Shown piece after piece: positions 1 through 5,407 of a stretch of DNA of 5,661 bases. Every line of letters begins with the position of its first letter. The stretch's first letter is position 1. Location of the stretch: contig CAMJHJ010000167.1 in assembly GCA_946405485.1 (NCBI GenBank), positions 1 through 5,661 of the forward strand. Reading direction: 5' to 3'. This DNA is from an uncultured Bacteroidales bacterium (GTDB lineage: Bacteria; Bacteroidota; Bacteroidia; Bacteroidales; UBA932). Position numbers and translations under genes: made by a program. Below the pieces are notes generated by a model that did not search any database, was not told where the DNA came from, and saw only the letters and a program-made list of their open reading frames with translations.

Positions 1-242
1 TGGGCCAGATCATGCTGGAAAGCATGACGCTGACCCTGGTTGCCGGCATGTTCGGCATCGTGTTTTCAGTCCTGGCATTGGCGGGCGCAGATGCGCTCAA
101 ACCCGACGCGGGTTTCCAGATCGGATTCTGGACTGCGGTAGGCGCTTTGCTGCTGCTGGCAGTCCTGGGCGTGCTGGCGGGTCTGGCCCCTGCTTCGCGT
201 GCCATGTCCGTCAAGCCGGTGGATGCGATGAGAGATGAATAA
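1..242 (+). CDS. ABC transporter permease, MacB/FtsX type, C-terminal fragment
   Basis: This is the 3' end of a gene that begins outside the window; 79 codons are visible, in frame from base 3. The fragment has two hydrophobic segments, one around LTLVAGMFGIVFSVLALAG and one around AVGALLLLAVLGVLAGLAP. It ends with PASRAMSVKPVDAMRDE, which matches the typical MacB/FtsX permease ending (G-x-x-PA-x-x-A, then P-x-x-A-[LM]-R-x-E). The visible part is therefore the last one or two membrane helices of an inner-membrane permease that couples ATP hydrolysis to export or to mechanical work on the periplasmic side. The adaptor gene follows after 15 bp and TolC after that, so this is the permease of a tripartite pump. 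Many such operons put the adaptor first; here the permease precedes it. The ATP-binding protein and the periplasmic domain are not visible, and the substrate is unknown. Confidence 0.85.
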   Translation, partial: GQIMLESMTLTLVAGMFGIVFSVLALAGADALKPDAGFQIGFWTAVGALLLLAVLGVLAGLAPASRAMSVKPVDAMRDE

Positions 243-257
243 TAAATGTAACGCAAT

Positions 258-1361
258 ATGAAAAAGTTTTTCAGGTATCTAATGATCGCCCTCGTGGCGC
301 TGCTTTTTATCGGGACTTTTGTCTTCCTGTATAAGAAATCCCGGCCGAAAGAGGTCAAGTATCAGGAGATGGAGGTGACGCTGACAGATATCCGGCGTAC
401 AACCGTCGTGACCGGCAAGATCCAACCGCGGGACGAAGTCAACATCAAGCCGCAGATCAACGGCATCATTTCCGAACTCTACAAGGAAGCCGGGCAGGAG
501 GTGAAGGAAAACGAGGTCATCGCTAAGTTGAAGGTGATCCCGGACATGAATTCCCTGAGCTCCGCGCAGAGCCGCGTACGCCTGGCTGAGATTAATCTGA
601 AGCAGGCGCAGACCAATTTCGAGCGTGAAAAGGCGCTCTATGACAAGCAGCTCGTAAGCGCCGACGAATATGAGAAGATCCTCCAGGCGCTGAATCAGGC
701 GAAGGAAGAGCGGGCTGCGGCGAAAGATGCCTTGGAAGTGATCCGGGACGGCGTGTCGTCGTCCAACAAGACCGGGAGCTCCACGTTGGTGCGTTCGACG
801 ATTTCGGGCCTGATCCTGGACATCCCGGTCAAGGTCGGTAATTCCGTCATCCAGGCCAACACCTTGAACGAGGGTACGACCGTTGCGACCGTGGCCAACA
901 TGAACGACCTGATCTTCGACGGCAACATCGACGAGACCGAGGTAGGTTCCCTGTCGGAAGGGATGCCTGTGATCATCACCATCGGTGCCCTGCAGGATTA
1001 TTCCTTCGACGCCACCTTGGAGTACATCGCCCCGAAGGCTGTGGAGAACAACGGTACCAACCAGTTCGAAATCAAGGCTGCGGTCGTGGTTCCCGAGGAC
1101 CAGACGATCCGTTCCGGCTACAGTGCGAATGCCGAGATCGTGTTGCAAGAGGCCGCGCAGGTGCTTTCCGTGCCGGAGAGTGCGCTGGAGTTCGCCGGTG
1201 ATTCGACCTTCGTATATGTCAAGGGTGAGGGGGGCGATTATATGCGTGTACCGGTCAAACCCGGGCTGAGCGATGGTCTCCGTATTGAGATCAAGGAAGG
1301 CTTGAGCCTGGGCCAGACGGTCCGGGGCAACCAGGTTTTTGAAGAAAAGAAACAGAAGTAA
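258..1361 (+). CDS. Periplasmic adaptor (membrane fusion protein), HlyD/MacA-like
   Basis: The 367-residue protein should bridge the inner-membrane permease and the TolC channel. Residues 8-25 form an N-terminal membrane anchor after a Lys/Arg start. No lipobox cysteine is seen, so it is probably a signal-anchor protein rather than a lipoprotein. Residues 53-92 form the first lipoyl/barrel half (GKIQPRDEVNIKPQINGIIS, then AGQEVKENEVIAKL). Residues 99-163 are rich in Ala, Gln, Glu and Lys and fit the coiled-coil hairpin. Residues 177-198 form the returning lipoyl half (STISGLILDIPVKVGNSV). A beta-barrel and membrane-proximal domain follow, and the protein ends in a charged EEKKQK tail. The ATG is the first in-frame start after a stop codon at 249-251. 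It has no Shine-Dalgarno sequence. The gene lies between the permease (15 bp) and TolC (1 bp), which supports one operon. Family assignment is firm; naming it macA would go beyond the data. Confidence 0.93.
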   Translation: MKKFFRYLMIALVALLFIGTFVFLYKKSRPKEVKYQEMEVTLTDIRRTTVVTGKIQPRDEVNIKPQINGIISELYKEAGQEVKENEVIAKLKVIPDMNSLSSAQSRVRLAEINLKQAQTNFEREKALYDKQLVSADEYEKILQALNQAKEERAAAKDALEVIRDGVSSSNKTGSSTLVRSTISGLILDIPVKVGNSVIQANTLNEGTTVATVANMNDLIFDGNIDETEVGSLSEGMPVIITIGALQDYSFDATLEYIAPKAVENNGTNQFEIKAAVVVPEDQTIRSGYSANAEIVLQEAAQVLSVPESALEFAGDSTFVYVKGEGGDYMRVPVKPGLSDGLRIEIKEGLSLGQTVRGNQVFEEKKQK

Positions 1362-1362
1362 G

Positions 1363-2682
1363 ATGAGACGGTTGTTATTCATGGCTGCGGCCCTTTGCCT
1401 GGCCGCCGGCGTCCGGGCTCAGGACGGACCCTGGACCCTGTCTCAGTGCATTGACTATGCGCTGGACCATAATGTCAAAGTGAAGCAAACCGAACTCACC
1501 GCCGCCCAGCGTGAGATCGATCTCAATACGGCCGAGGCCCGTCGCCTGCCTTCATTGAGCGGCAGCGCTTCGCAGAATTTTTCCTTTGGCCGCGGCCTGA
1601 CTGCGGATAACACCTACGCCAATACGAATACGACTTCCACCGGTTTCAGCCTGGGGTCGGATGTGCCGCTTTTCCAGGGCTTCCAGATCAAGAACAACAT
1701 CGCTCTCAGTAAGTTGAACCTGGCTGCCGCGACGGTAGATCTGGAGAAGGCGCGTGACGACATCCGGGTCGCCGTGGCGCAAGCCTATGTGCAGATCCTT
1801 TACGATAAGGAAATCTTGGATGTCGCCCGGCGGCAGGTGGATATCGATTCCCTGCAGGTAGACCGGCTGGAGGAGATGGCCCGTCTGGGCCGGGCTTCCG
1901 GGGCCCAGGTGGCTGCCCAGAAGGCGACTCTCTCGCAGAGCCGTTCCACGGCCGTGCAGGCCGAAGGGAAACTTTCCCTGGCACTTCTGGACCTGACGCA
2001 GTTGCTGGAACTCCCTTCGCCGGAAGGCTTCGACGTGGTCGTTCCTTCCGAGGAGGCCTTGCTGCCGGGTCTGCTGCCGAAACCCGAGGATATCTATGCC
2101 GAGGCGGTGGCTGTCAAGCCGGCCATCGAGGCAGAAAAGATCCGGTTGGATTATGCGAAGACCAATATCGACCTGAAGAAGGGCGCCTTCCTGCCTTCGC
2201 TGTCGCTGAGCGGGGGAGTGGGATCCAATTATTACACATCCTCCGGGATGGGTTCGGCTTCGTTTTTCGACCAGATGAAGCACAATTTCAGCCAATACCT
2301 GGGCCTGAGCCTGAGCGTGCCGATCTTTTCACGCTTCTCCAACCGGAATAATCTCCGTTCCGCCGAACTGTCCTACCGGAACCAGGAATTGCAACTGGAG
2401 AATGTCAAGAAGAGTCTTTACAAAGAGATCCAACAGGCTTATTACAATGCCGTCAACGCACAGGAAAAGTATCGCAGCAGTGAAGCGGCTGCACATTCTG
2501 CCGAGGAGGCTTTCCGTCTCACCAGTTCCAAATACGAACTGGGCCAGGCGACCGGCACGGAGTTCAACGAGGCCAAAGCCCGCTACCTCGAGGCAGCGTC
2601 CAACAGCGCCCGCGCCCGCTACGAGCAACTCTACCAGACCCGTCTCCTCGATTTTTACCGCGGCCGGGCCCTTACCTTCTAG
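1363..2682 (+). CDS. TolC-family outer-membrane efflux channel
   Basis: The 439-residue protein is the outer-membrane exit duct of the pump. Residues 1-20 are a signal peptide ending GVRAQ. The mature protein shows the TolC internal duplication: RLPSLSGSAS (61-70) followed by VPLFQGF (101-107), and again LPSLSLSGG (277-285) followed by VPIFSRF (319-325). Each beta part is flanked by long amphipathic, Ala/Gln/Glu-rich helices (about 115-215 and 330-425), as expected for the periplasmic helical barrel. Full length is close to the family norm. The ATG at 1363 was chosen because it begins the signal peptide and lies 1 bp after the adaptor stop. An in-frame TTG at 1339 would add eight basic residues and overlap the adaptor, so it is unlikely. 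The A/G-rich 3' end of the adaptor gene lies directly upstream and may help initiation. The substrate is unknown. Confidence 0.95.
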   Translation: MRRLLFMAAALCLAAGVRAQDGPWTLSQCIDYALDHNVKVKQTELTAAQREIDLNTAEARRLPSLSGSASQNFSFGRGLTADNTYANTNTTSTGFSLGSDVPLFQGFQIKNNIALSKLNLAAATVDLEKARDDIRVAVAQAYVQILYDKEILDVARRQVDIDSLQVDRLEEMARLGRASGAQVAAQKATLSQSRSTAVQAEGKLSLALLDLTQLLELPSPEGFDVVVPSEEALLPGLLPKPEDIYAEAVAVKPAIEAEKIRLDYAKTNIDLKKGAFLPSLSLSGGVGSNYYTSSGMGSASFFDQMKHNFSQYLGLSLSVPIFSRFSNRNNLRSAELSYRNQELQLENVKKSLYKEIQQAYYNAVNAQEKYRSSEAAAHSAEEAFRLTSSKYELGQATGTEFNEAKARYLEAASNSARARYEQLYQTRLLDFYRGRALTF

Positions 2683-2726
2683 CCCTCCTTTTCAACCACA
2701 GCCTGCCCCACACCTTCCGAGCGAGC

Positions 2727-2749
2727 CAGTTGCCCGCCCGTGGCAGCTG
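2727..2749 (+). terminator. Possible hairpin terminator after the efflux operon
   Basis: The arms CAGTTGCC (2727-2734) and GGCAGCTG (2742-2749) pair over 8 bp with one G-T wobble around a 7-base loop. The hairpin starts 44 bp after the TolC stop codon, before the next operon. AGCC at 2725-2728 and GGCT at 2758-2761 could offer an alternative outer pairing. No run of T residues follows, so it may be a weak or Rho-assisted terminator, or only a chance stem. Confidence 0.3.
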
Positions 2750-2762
2750 ATTGATTCGGCTG

Positions 2763-2800
2763 TTACATTTTGGGATAGAACTTGTTATATAGATAGGACG
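2763..2800 (+). promoter_or_regulatory. Candidate promoter of the sigma-factor operon
   Basis: The gap between TolC and the sigma gene is 146 bp, and its last third is clearly more A/T-rich than its surroundings. It contains TTTG (2769-2772), which resembles the Bacteroidota -33 element, and TATATAGATAGG (2786-2797), which partly matches the -7 element TAnnTTTG. The spacing is shorter than usual and the -7 match is incomplete. The sequence AGAACTT (2777-2783) also resembles the GGAACTT -35 box used by some ECF sigma factors, which would fit autoregulation. Neither reading is proven. Confidence 0.3.
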
Positions 2801-2828
2801 GCATGAATCAGGCTCATAGGCTGCAGCG

Positions 2829-3302
2829 ATGGATTACTTGACAGATGCGTTCATACGGCTTCGGCAGAAACTGAAAGCGGTATCCGGGAGGATGCTGCCG
2901 GATGCCGATGATGCAGAAGATATCCTGCAGGACAGCTTTGTGCGTCTCTGGCAGCGGAAATACCCCTTGCAATCTGAAAAGGAAGCCGGCGCGCTGCTCA
3001 TGAGGACTGTGCGCAACGCCAGTCTGAATGAGCGGCGGAAAAAAAGGCCGATAGCCTTGGAGACGGATCTTGCGGATGAGCCGCCGGACCGGGAGGAGAT
3101 AGAAAGGGCCTACGATATGATGCGCCTGAAAATAGAATCGGAATTGACACCGACACAACGGTATATACTGGAAGAAAAAGAATATGGCGGGCGGACCCTG
3201 GAGGATATAGCAAAGGAATTGAGGATGGAGCCCGCTGCCGTGAGGATGCAGTTGTCCCGCGCCCGCAAAACCCTGAGAAATGCACTGAAAGATGACGGAT
3301 AA
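2829..3302 (+). CDS. ECF-type RNA polymerase sigma factor
   Basis: The 157-residue cytoplasmic protein should direct RNA polymerase to a specific promoter set. Region 2 lies at about 6-75; its core DADDAEDILQDSFVRLWQ (25-42) matches the family pattern DAEDxxQDxFxxLW. Region 4 lies at about 105-153 with LTPTQRYIL, then the helix-turn-helix TLEDIAKELRMEPAAVRMQL and SRARKTLRNAL. There is no region 1 or 3, and the length is slightly below the usual ECF size. The ATG is the first possible start after an in-frame stop at 2817-2819, and no Shine-Dalgarno sequence precedes it. Its end overlaps the next gene by 11 bp, which suggests translational coupling to a partner that holds it inactive. Codon use is odd: 6 of 7 Ile codons are ATA and 7 of 20 Arg codons are AGG or AGA, unlike the neighbouring genes. 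No SusC/FecR-type genes follow, so this is not a classic FecI system. Confidence 0.93.
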   Translation: MDYLTDAFIRLRQKLKAVSGRMLPDADDAEDILQDSFVRLWQRKYPLQSEKEAGALLMRTVRNASLNERRKKRPIALETDLADEPPDREEIERAYDMMRLKIESELTPTQRYILEEKEYGGRTLEDIAKELRMEPAAVRMQLSRARKTLRNALKDDG

Positions 3303-3714
3303 AGAGAAATATACAGCCTTGATGCAGCGCTACTGGGACGCTGCGACTACACCGGAAGAGGAACGGGCCCTGGCCCTGTATGCCGCCGGGACGGCTGATC
3401 CGGACTTTGAGGAAATCCGGGGCGTACTGGGATATCTGTCGGTCGGCAAGGAAAAAAAGGTACGGAAGGCCCGCGCGACCCGTCTGTATGCAATGGCCGC
3501 CGTTGCGGCCGGCATTGTTGCCGTGGCAGCGGTCGGCCTGAGCCTGGGCCGGGGCGCTGCCATCCCGTCCGCCGACCGCCTTGTCCGGTATGCCTATGGG
3601 GAGTGCTCGTCCGACCAGGAAACGATCATGGCATCGGTGGACGAATCCCTGGCCGACTTCTTCGGCAGGGAGACCCCTGCCGAGACAAACTTGATTGAAA
3701 TGTTCAAACGATGA
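3292..3714 (+). CDS. Probable anti-sigma factor, single-pass inner-membrane protein
   Basis: The 140-residue protein has a charged cytoplasmic N-terminal part (1-64), one membrane helix at about 65-85 (YAMAAVAAGIVAVAAVGLSL) and a periplasmic tail of about 55 residues. The N-terminal part carries MQRYWDAATTPEEERAL (11-27), similar to the start of Bacteroidota anti-sigma proteins, where a short helical region is followed by a T-T-x-E-E-E-like stretch. The tail contains YAYGECSSDQETIMASVDES (100-119). There is no zinc-binding HxxxCxxC motif and no FecR domain, and the protein is less than half the length of FecR. The start codon lies inside the sigma gene (11-bp overlap), the usual arrangement for a sigma/anti-sigma pair. 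The role is inferred from topology and position rather than from a named domain. A lone periplasmic cysteine, C105, could be structural or sensory. Confidence 0.75.
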   Translation: MTDKEKYTALMQRYWDAATTPEEERALALYAAGTADPDFEEIRGVLGYLSVGKEKKVRKARATRLYAMAAVAAGIVAVAAVGLSLGRGAAIPSADRLVRYAYGECSSDQETIMASVDESLADFFGRETPAETNLIEMFKR

Positions 3715-4154
3715 AAAAGATAGTTGTTACCTGCATGACGCTTCTGCTACTTGCCGTTACGGCATCGGCCCAGCGCGACCTCAAGTGTTACCCGGTATTC
3801 AAAGGAAAAATCGTTCCCTGGGAGCAGATGGTGGTTACGGAAGTCCGTAGCAGCAGCTTGGCCTCCTATCAACTGGACTATTACCGTGGCGTCAGTTTCC
3901 AGGTAGAAAGGGAACTGGCCGGCCGGGTGGCCTCGCTGGTGGAGCAGGATGCCGACGCGGCTTCTGTCAAGGAGACCGAGAAGGTCGGCGGCCTGCTGAC
4001 CTATGCGCTGGTGCAGCCCGCCCCGTCCGGCAAAACGAACCGTTACCTATGTTATCAGGCAAGGAAAGCGGGAAGCGAATGGAAACTGACTCTTCTGTAT
4101 CTGGAAGGTCCCGCTACCCTTGACGATTTACGTAAAATGTTTGAAAAACAATAA
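3711..4154 (+). CDS. Small secreted protein of unknown function in the sigma operon
   Basis: The 147-residue protein begins with a clear signal peptide (1-20, ending TASAQ), so the mature product should be in the periplasm or attached to the outer membrane. There is no lipobox. The mature part looks alpha/beta: LKCYPVFKGKIVPWEQMVVT (24-43), then an acidic helical middle (66-91), then NRYLCYQARKAG (110-121) and WKLTLLYLEGPATLDDLRKM (124-143). Two mature cysteines, C26 and C114, might form a disulphide. The layout recalls small Bacteroidales families of unknown function found behind sigma/anti-sigma pairs (a DUF6108-type family comes to mind, from memory and unverified). The ATG overlaps the previous stop codon as ATGA, a typical coupling overlap. 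A role in sensing or in the envelope response is inferred from context only. Confidence 0.8.
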   Translation: MKKIVVTCMTLLLLAVTASAQRDLKCYPVFKGKIVPWEQMVVTEVRSSSLASYQLDYYRGVSFQVERELAGRVASLVEQDADAASVKETEKVGGLLTYALVQPAPSGKTNRYLCYQARKAGSEWKLTLLYLEGPATLDDLRKMFEKQ

Positions 4155-4161
4155 TTTGCAA

Positions 4162-4878
4162 ATGAGAAAAGCTTTTTTGACCCTGTTCGCAGTCTTGTCC
4201 CTGCTCTCCGCTTACGGACAGGCGCCCGATACCACGTCAACCGTCGTGGGGAGCAAACTGAATTTTGAATTGCCCCTCTTCAACATCACACAGCAGGACA
4301 TGATTCCCAGATGGTCTATCGTCGCTTTCGATGAAATATCCGGAGGATGGAATTATTTGCCGGGAGCTCCGGGTGCAATGAAACCATCCGGTTTTTACGG
4401 GGACTTGTCCTTCCTTGCCCTGCGCTACCGGCCTTGGAAGGACGGGAACCTGTTCTCGATGGGACTTGTCTTCGGGCTGTCCATGAACCGCCTGAAGAAG
4501 GGCTGGTCTTTTGCTGACGATGGCGCCCTGATCCCGACACCTGCCGGTTGGGAGAAGACGAGGTCTTGGTTTTCGGAACAAAGCATCGGCCTTCAGACGG
4601 GCTATGTGAGAGAATTCGGCGACTGGAAAGCCGGACTCTTTGCCGTTCCTTCCCTGGCAATGACCCAATTGCGAAACGAGTATACCATACAAGGCATCCC
4701 TGGGCTAAGACGCCAGGATAACATGAATACGGCGTATGATTTCCGGATGGGCTTCAAGGCTGGGATCTGGTATCAGAATTGCGGCGTAAGCGTCGGTTAC
4801 AGGCCGGTCCTCGGAAAGAATAACGGCCCGGTTCCGCAATACAACGCGTTCCAGTTAGGAATCTCGGTAAGATATTGA
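4162..4878 (+). CDS. Predicted outer-membrane beta-barrel protein, last gene of the sigma operon
   Basis: The 238-residue protein has a signal peptide (about 1-19, ending SAYGQ). Alternating aromatic and small residues mark likely beta-strands at about 79-91, 96-108, 140-151, 153-164, 192-203, 206-214 and 227-238. The protein ends LGISVRY, with a C-terminal aromatic residue as in proteins inserted by the BAM machinery. The number of strands suggests an 8- to 10-strand barrel, but this is an estimate. No known enzyme or transporter signature is seen. The ATG at 4162 starts the signal peptide, 7 bp after the preceding stop, with the A/T-rich leader AATAATTTGCAA. An in-frame TTG at 4120 lies inside the preceding gene and is unlikely to be used. 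It is probably co-transcribed with the sigma factor and may be a sensor, a target of the response, or the protein whose folding is monitored. There is one cysteine, C207. Confidence 0.8.
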   Translation: MRKAFLTLFAVLSLLSAYGQAPDTTSTVVGSKLNFELPLFNITQQDMIPRWSIVAFDEISGGWNYLPGAPGAMKPSGFYGDLSFLALRYRPWKDGNLFSMGLVFGLSMNRLKKGWSFADDGALIPTPAGWEKTRSWFSEQSIGLQTGYVREFGDWKAGLFAVPSLAMTQLRNEYTIQGIPGLRRQDNMNTAYDFRMGFKAGIWYQNCGVSVGYRPVLGKNNGPVPQYNAFQLGISVRY

Positions 4879-4880
4879 CT

Positions 4881-4902
4881 GTCTCCGGCGTCAGCGGGGG
4901 AC
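4881..4902. terminator. Possible bidirectional hairpin between convergent genes
   Basis: GTCTCC (4881-4886) pairs with GGGGAC (4897-4902) with one wobble, and an inner GC/GC pair closes a GTCA loop after one G-G mismatch. The hairpin starts 2 bp after the beta-barrel stop and contains the stop codon of the metallophosphoesterase on the other strand. No T-run flanks it on either side, so termination is plausible from position but weak in sequence. Confidence 0.3.
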
Positions 4903-5382
4903 ATTGATGACTTCCATGTCCTTGAGCTCACCTGCTTCGATCTTGAAGCGGAGGGCGGTGCGGACGGTATGCCAGCCTTGAATGCCGGCAGCGCCGGGGT
5001 TGAGGGTCATCATTTCGTAGTGTTTGTCATACTCCACCCGCAGGATATGGGAGTGGCCGCAGACGAAAACCTGGGGACGGAAACGTTCGATAAGCGCCTG
5101 GGCGCGGTAGTCGTAGCGTCCGGGGTGGCCGCCGATATGGGTCATCAGGACGGTCATGCCTTCGCATTCGAAGAAACGGTGGCCGGGGTATTCGTAGTGC
5201 AGGGCGTGGTCGTCGCAGTTGCCGTAGACGCCGATGAGGGGCTTGAAGGCGGCGATTTCACGGGCGGTTTCGAGGCCGCCGCCGAAGTCGCCTGCGTGCC
5301 AGAGTTGGTCGCAGGGGGCCAGGAAGTCTTTGAAGGCCTGGTCGAAGACGCCGTGAGTATCTGAGAGGAGTCCGATGTACAT
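4891..5382 (-). CDS. YfcE-type metallophosphoesterase
   Basis: The 163-residue protein has the full set of calcineurin-like metal ligands: SDTHG (D8, H10), HAGDFGG (D32), GNCDD (N55), THIGGH (H82) and CGHSH (H110, H112). This fits the small YfcE/MJ0936 family of cytoplasmic phosphodiesterases that hydrolyse phosphodiester bonds using two divalent metals such as Mn2+. The natural substrate of this one is unknown. Length is typical for the family. The reading frame stays open upstream to an ATG at 5508, but that would add 42 residues rich in Cys, Pro and Arg that only mirror rsmE coding sequence. The start at 5382 puts the first metal motif at residues 8-10, as usual. No Shine-Dalgarno sequence is seen. 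The gene follows rsmE by 25 bp on the same strand, so the two are probably co-transcribed. Confidence 0.92.
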   Translation of the reverse strand: MYIGLLSDTHGVFDQAFKDFLAPCDQLWHAGDFGGGLETAREIAAFKPLIGVYGNCDDHALHYEYPGHRFFECEGMTVLMTHIGGHPGRYDYRAQALIERFRPQVFVCGHSHILRVEYDKHYEMMTLNPGAAGIQGWHTVRTALRFKIEAGELKDMEVINVPR

Positions 5383-5407
5383 GGGACGGAGAATCTTGCA
5401 GGAACGC

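Noticed and set aside
279..1382. A 367-codon open frame on the - strand opposite the adaptor gene.
   Set aside because: It is the antisense shadow of a clear HlyD-family gene in GC-rich DNA. Its protein is His/Leu/Arg/Asp-rich without a recognisable domain and it has no supporting context.
1552..2295. A 247-codon open frame on the - strand inside the TolC gene.
   Set aside because: It is a shadow frame; the + strand protein has a signal peptide and the TolC duplication.
2402..2806. A + strand frame running from the TolC end into the gap.
   Set aside because: It is Ser/Pro/Arg-rich and low in complexity, mostly the shifted frame of TolC, with no start context. The gap is better explained as regulatory DNA.
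2829..3714. A FecI/FecR-type iron or glycan signalling pair.
   Set aside because: The membrane protein is only 140 residues, has no FecR domain, and no TonB-dependent receptor follows.
2829..4154. Identity with the Bacteroides EcfO/Reo oxidative-stress pair.
   Set aside because: The general layout is similar, but no residue-level match can be shown without alignment, so the name was not used.
3711..4154. A DUF4252-type protein, often found behind Bacteroidota sigma genes.
   Set aside because: The sequence does not show the pattern I associate with that family; the better but unverified guess is a DUF6108-like family.
4969..5364. A + strand open frame opposite the metallophosphoesterase.
   Set aside because: It is Val/Gly/Ala-rich, the usual shadow pattern, while the - strand frame has all metal-binding motifs.
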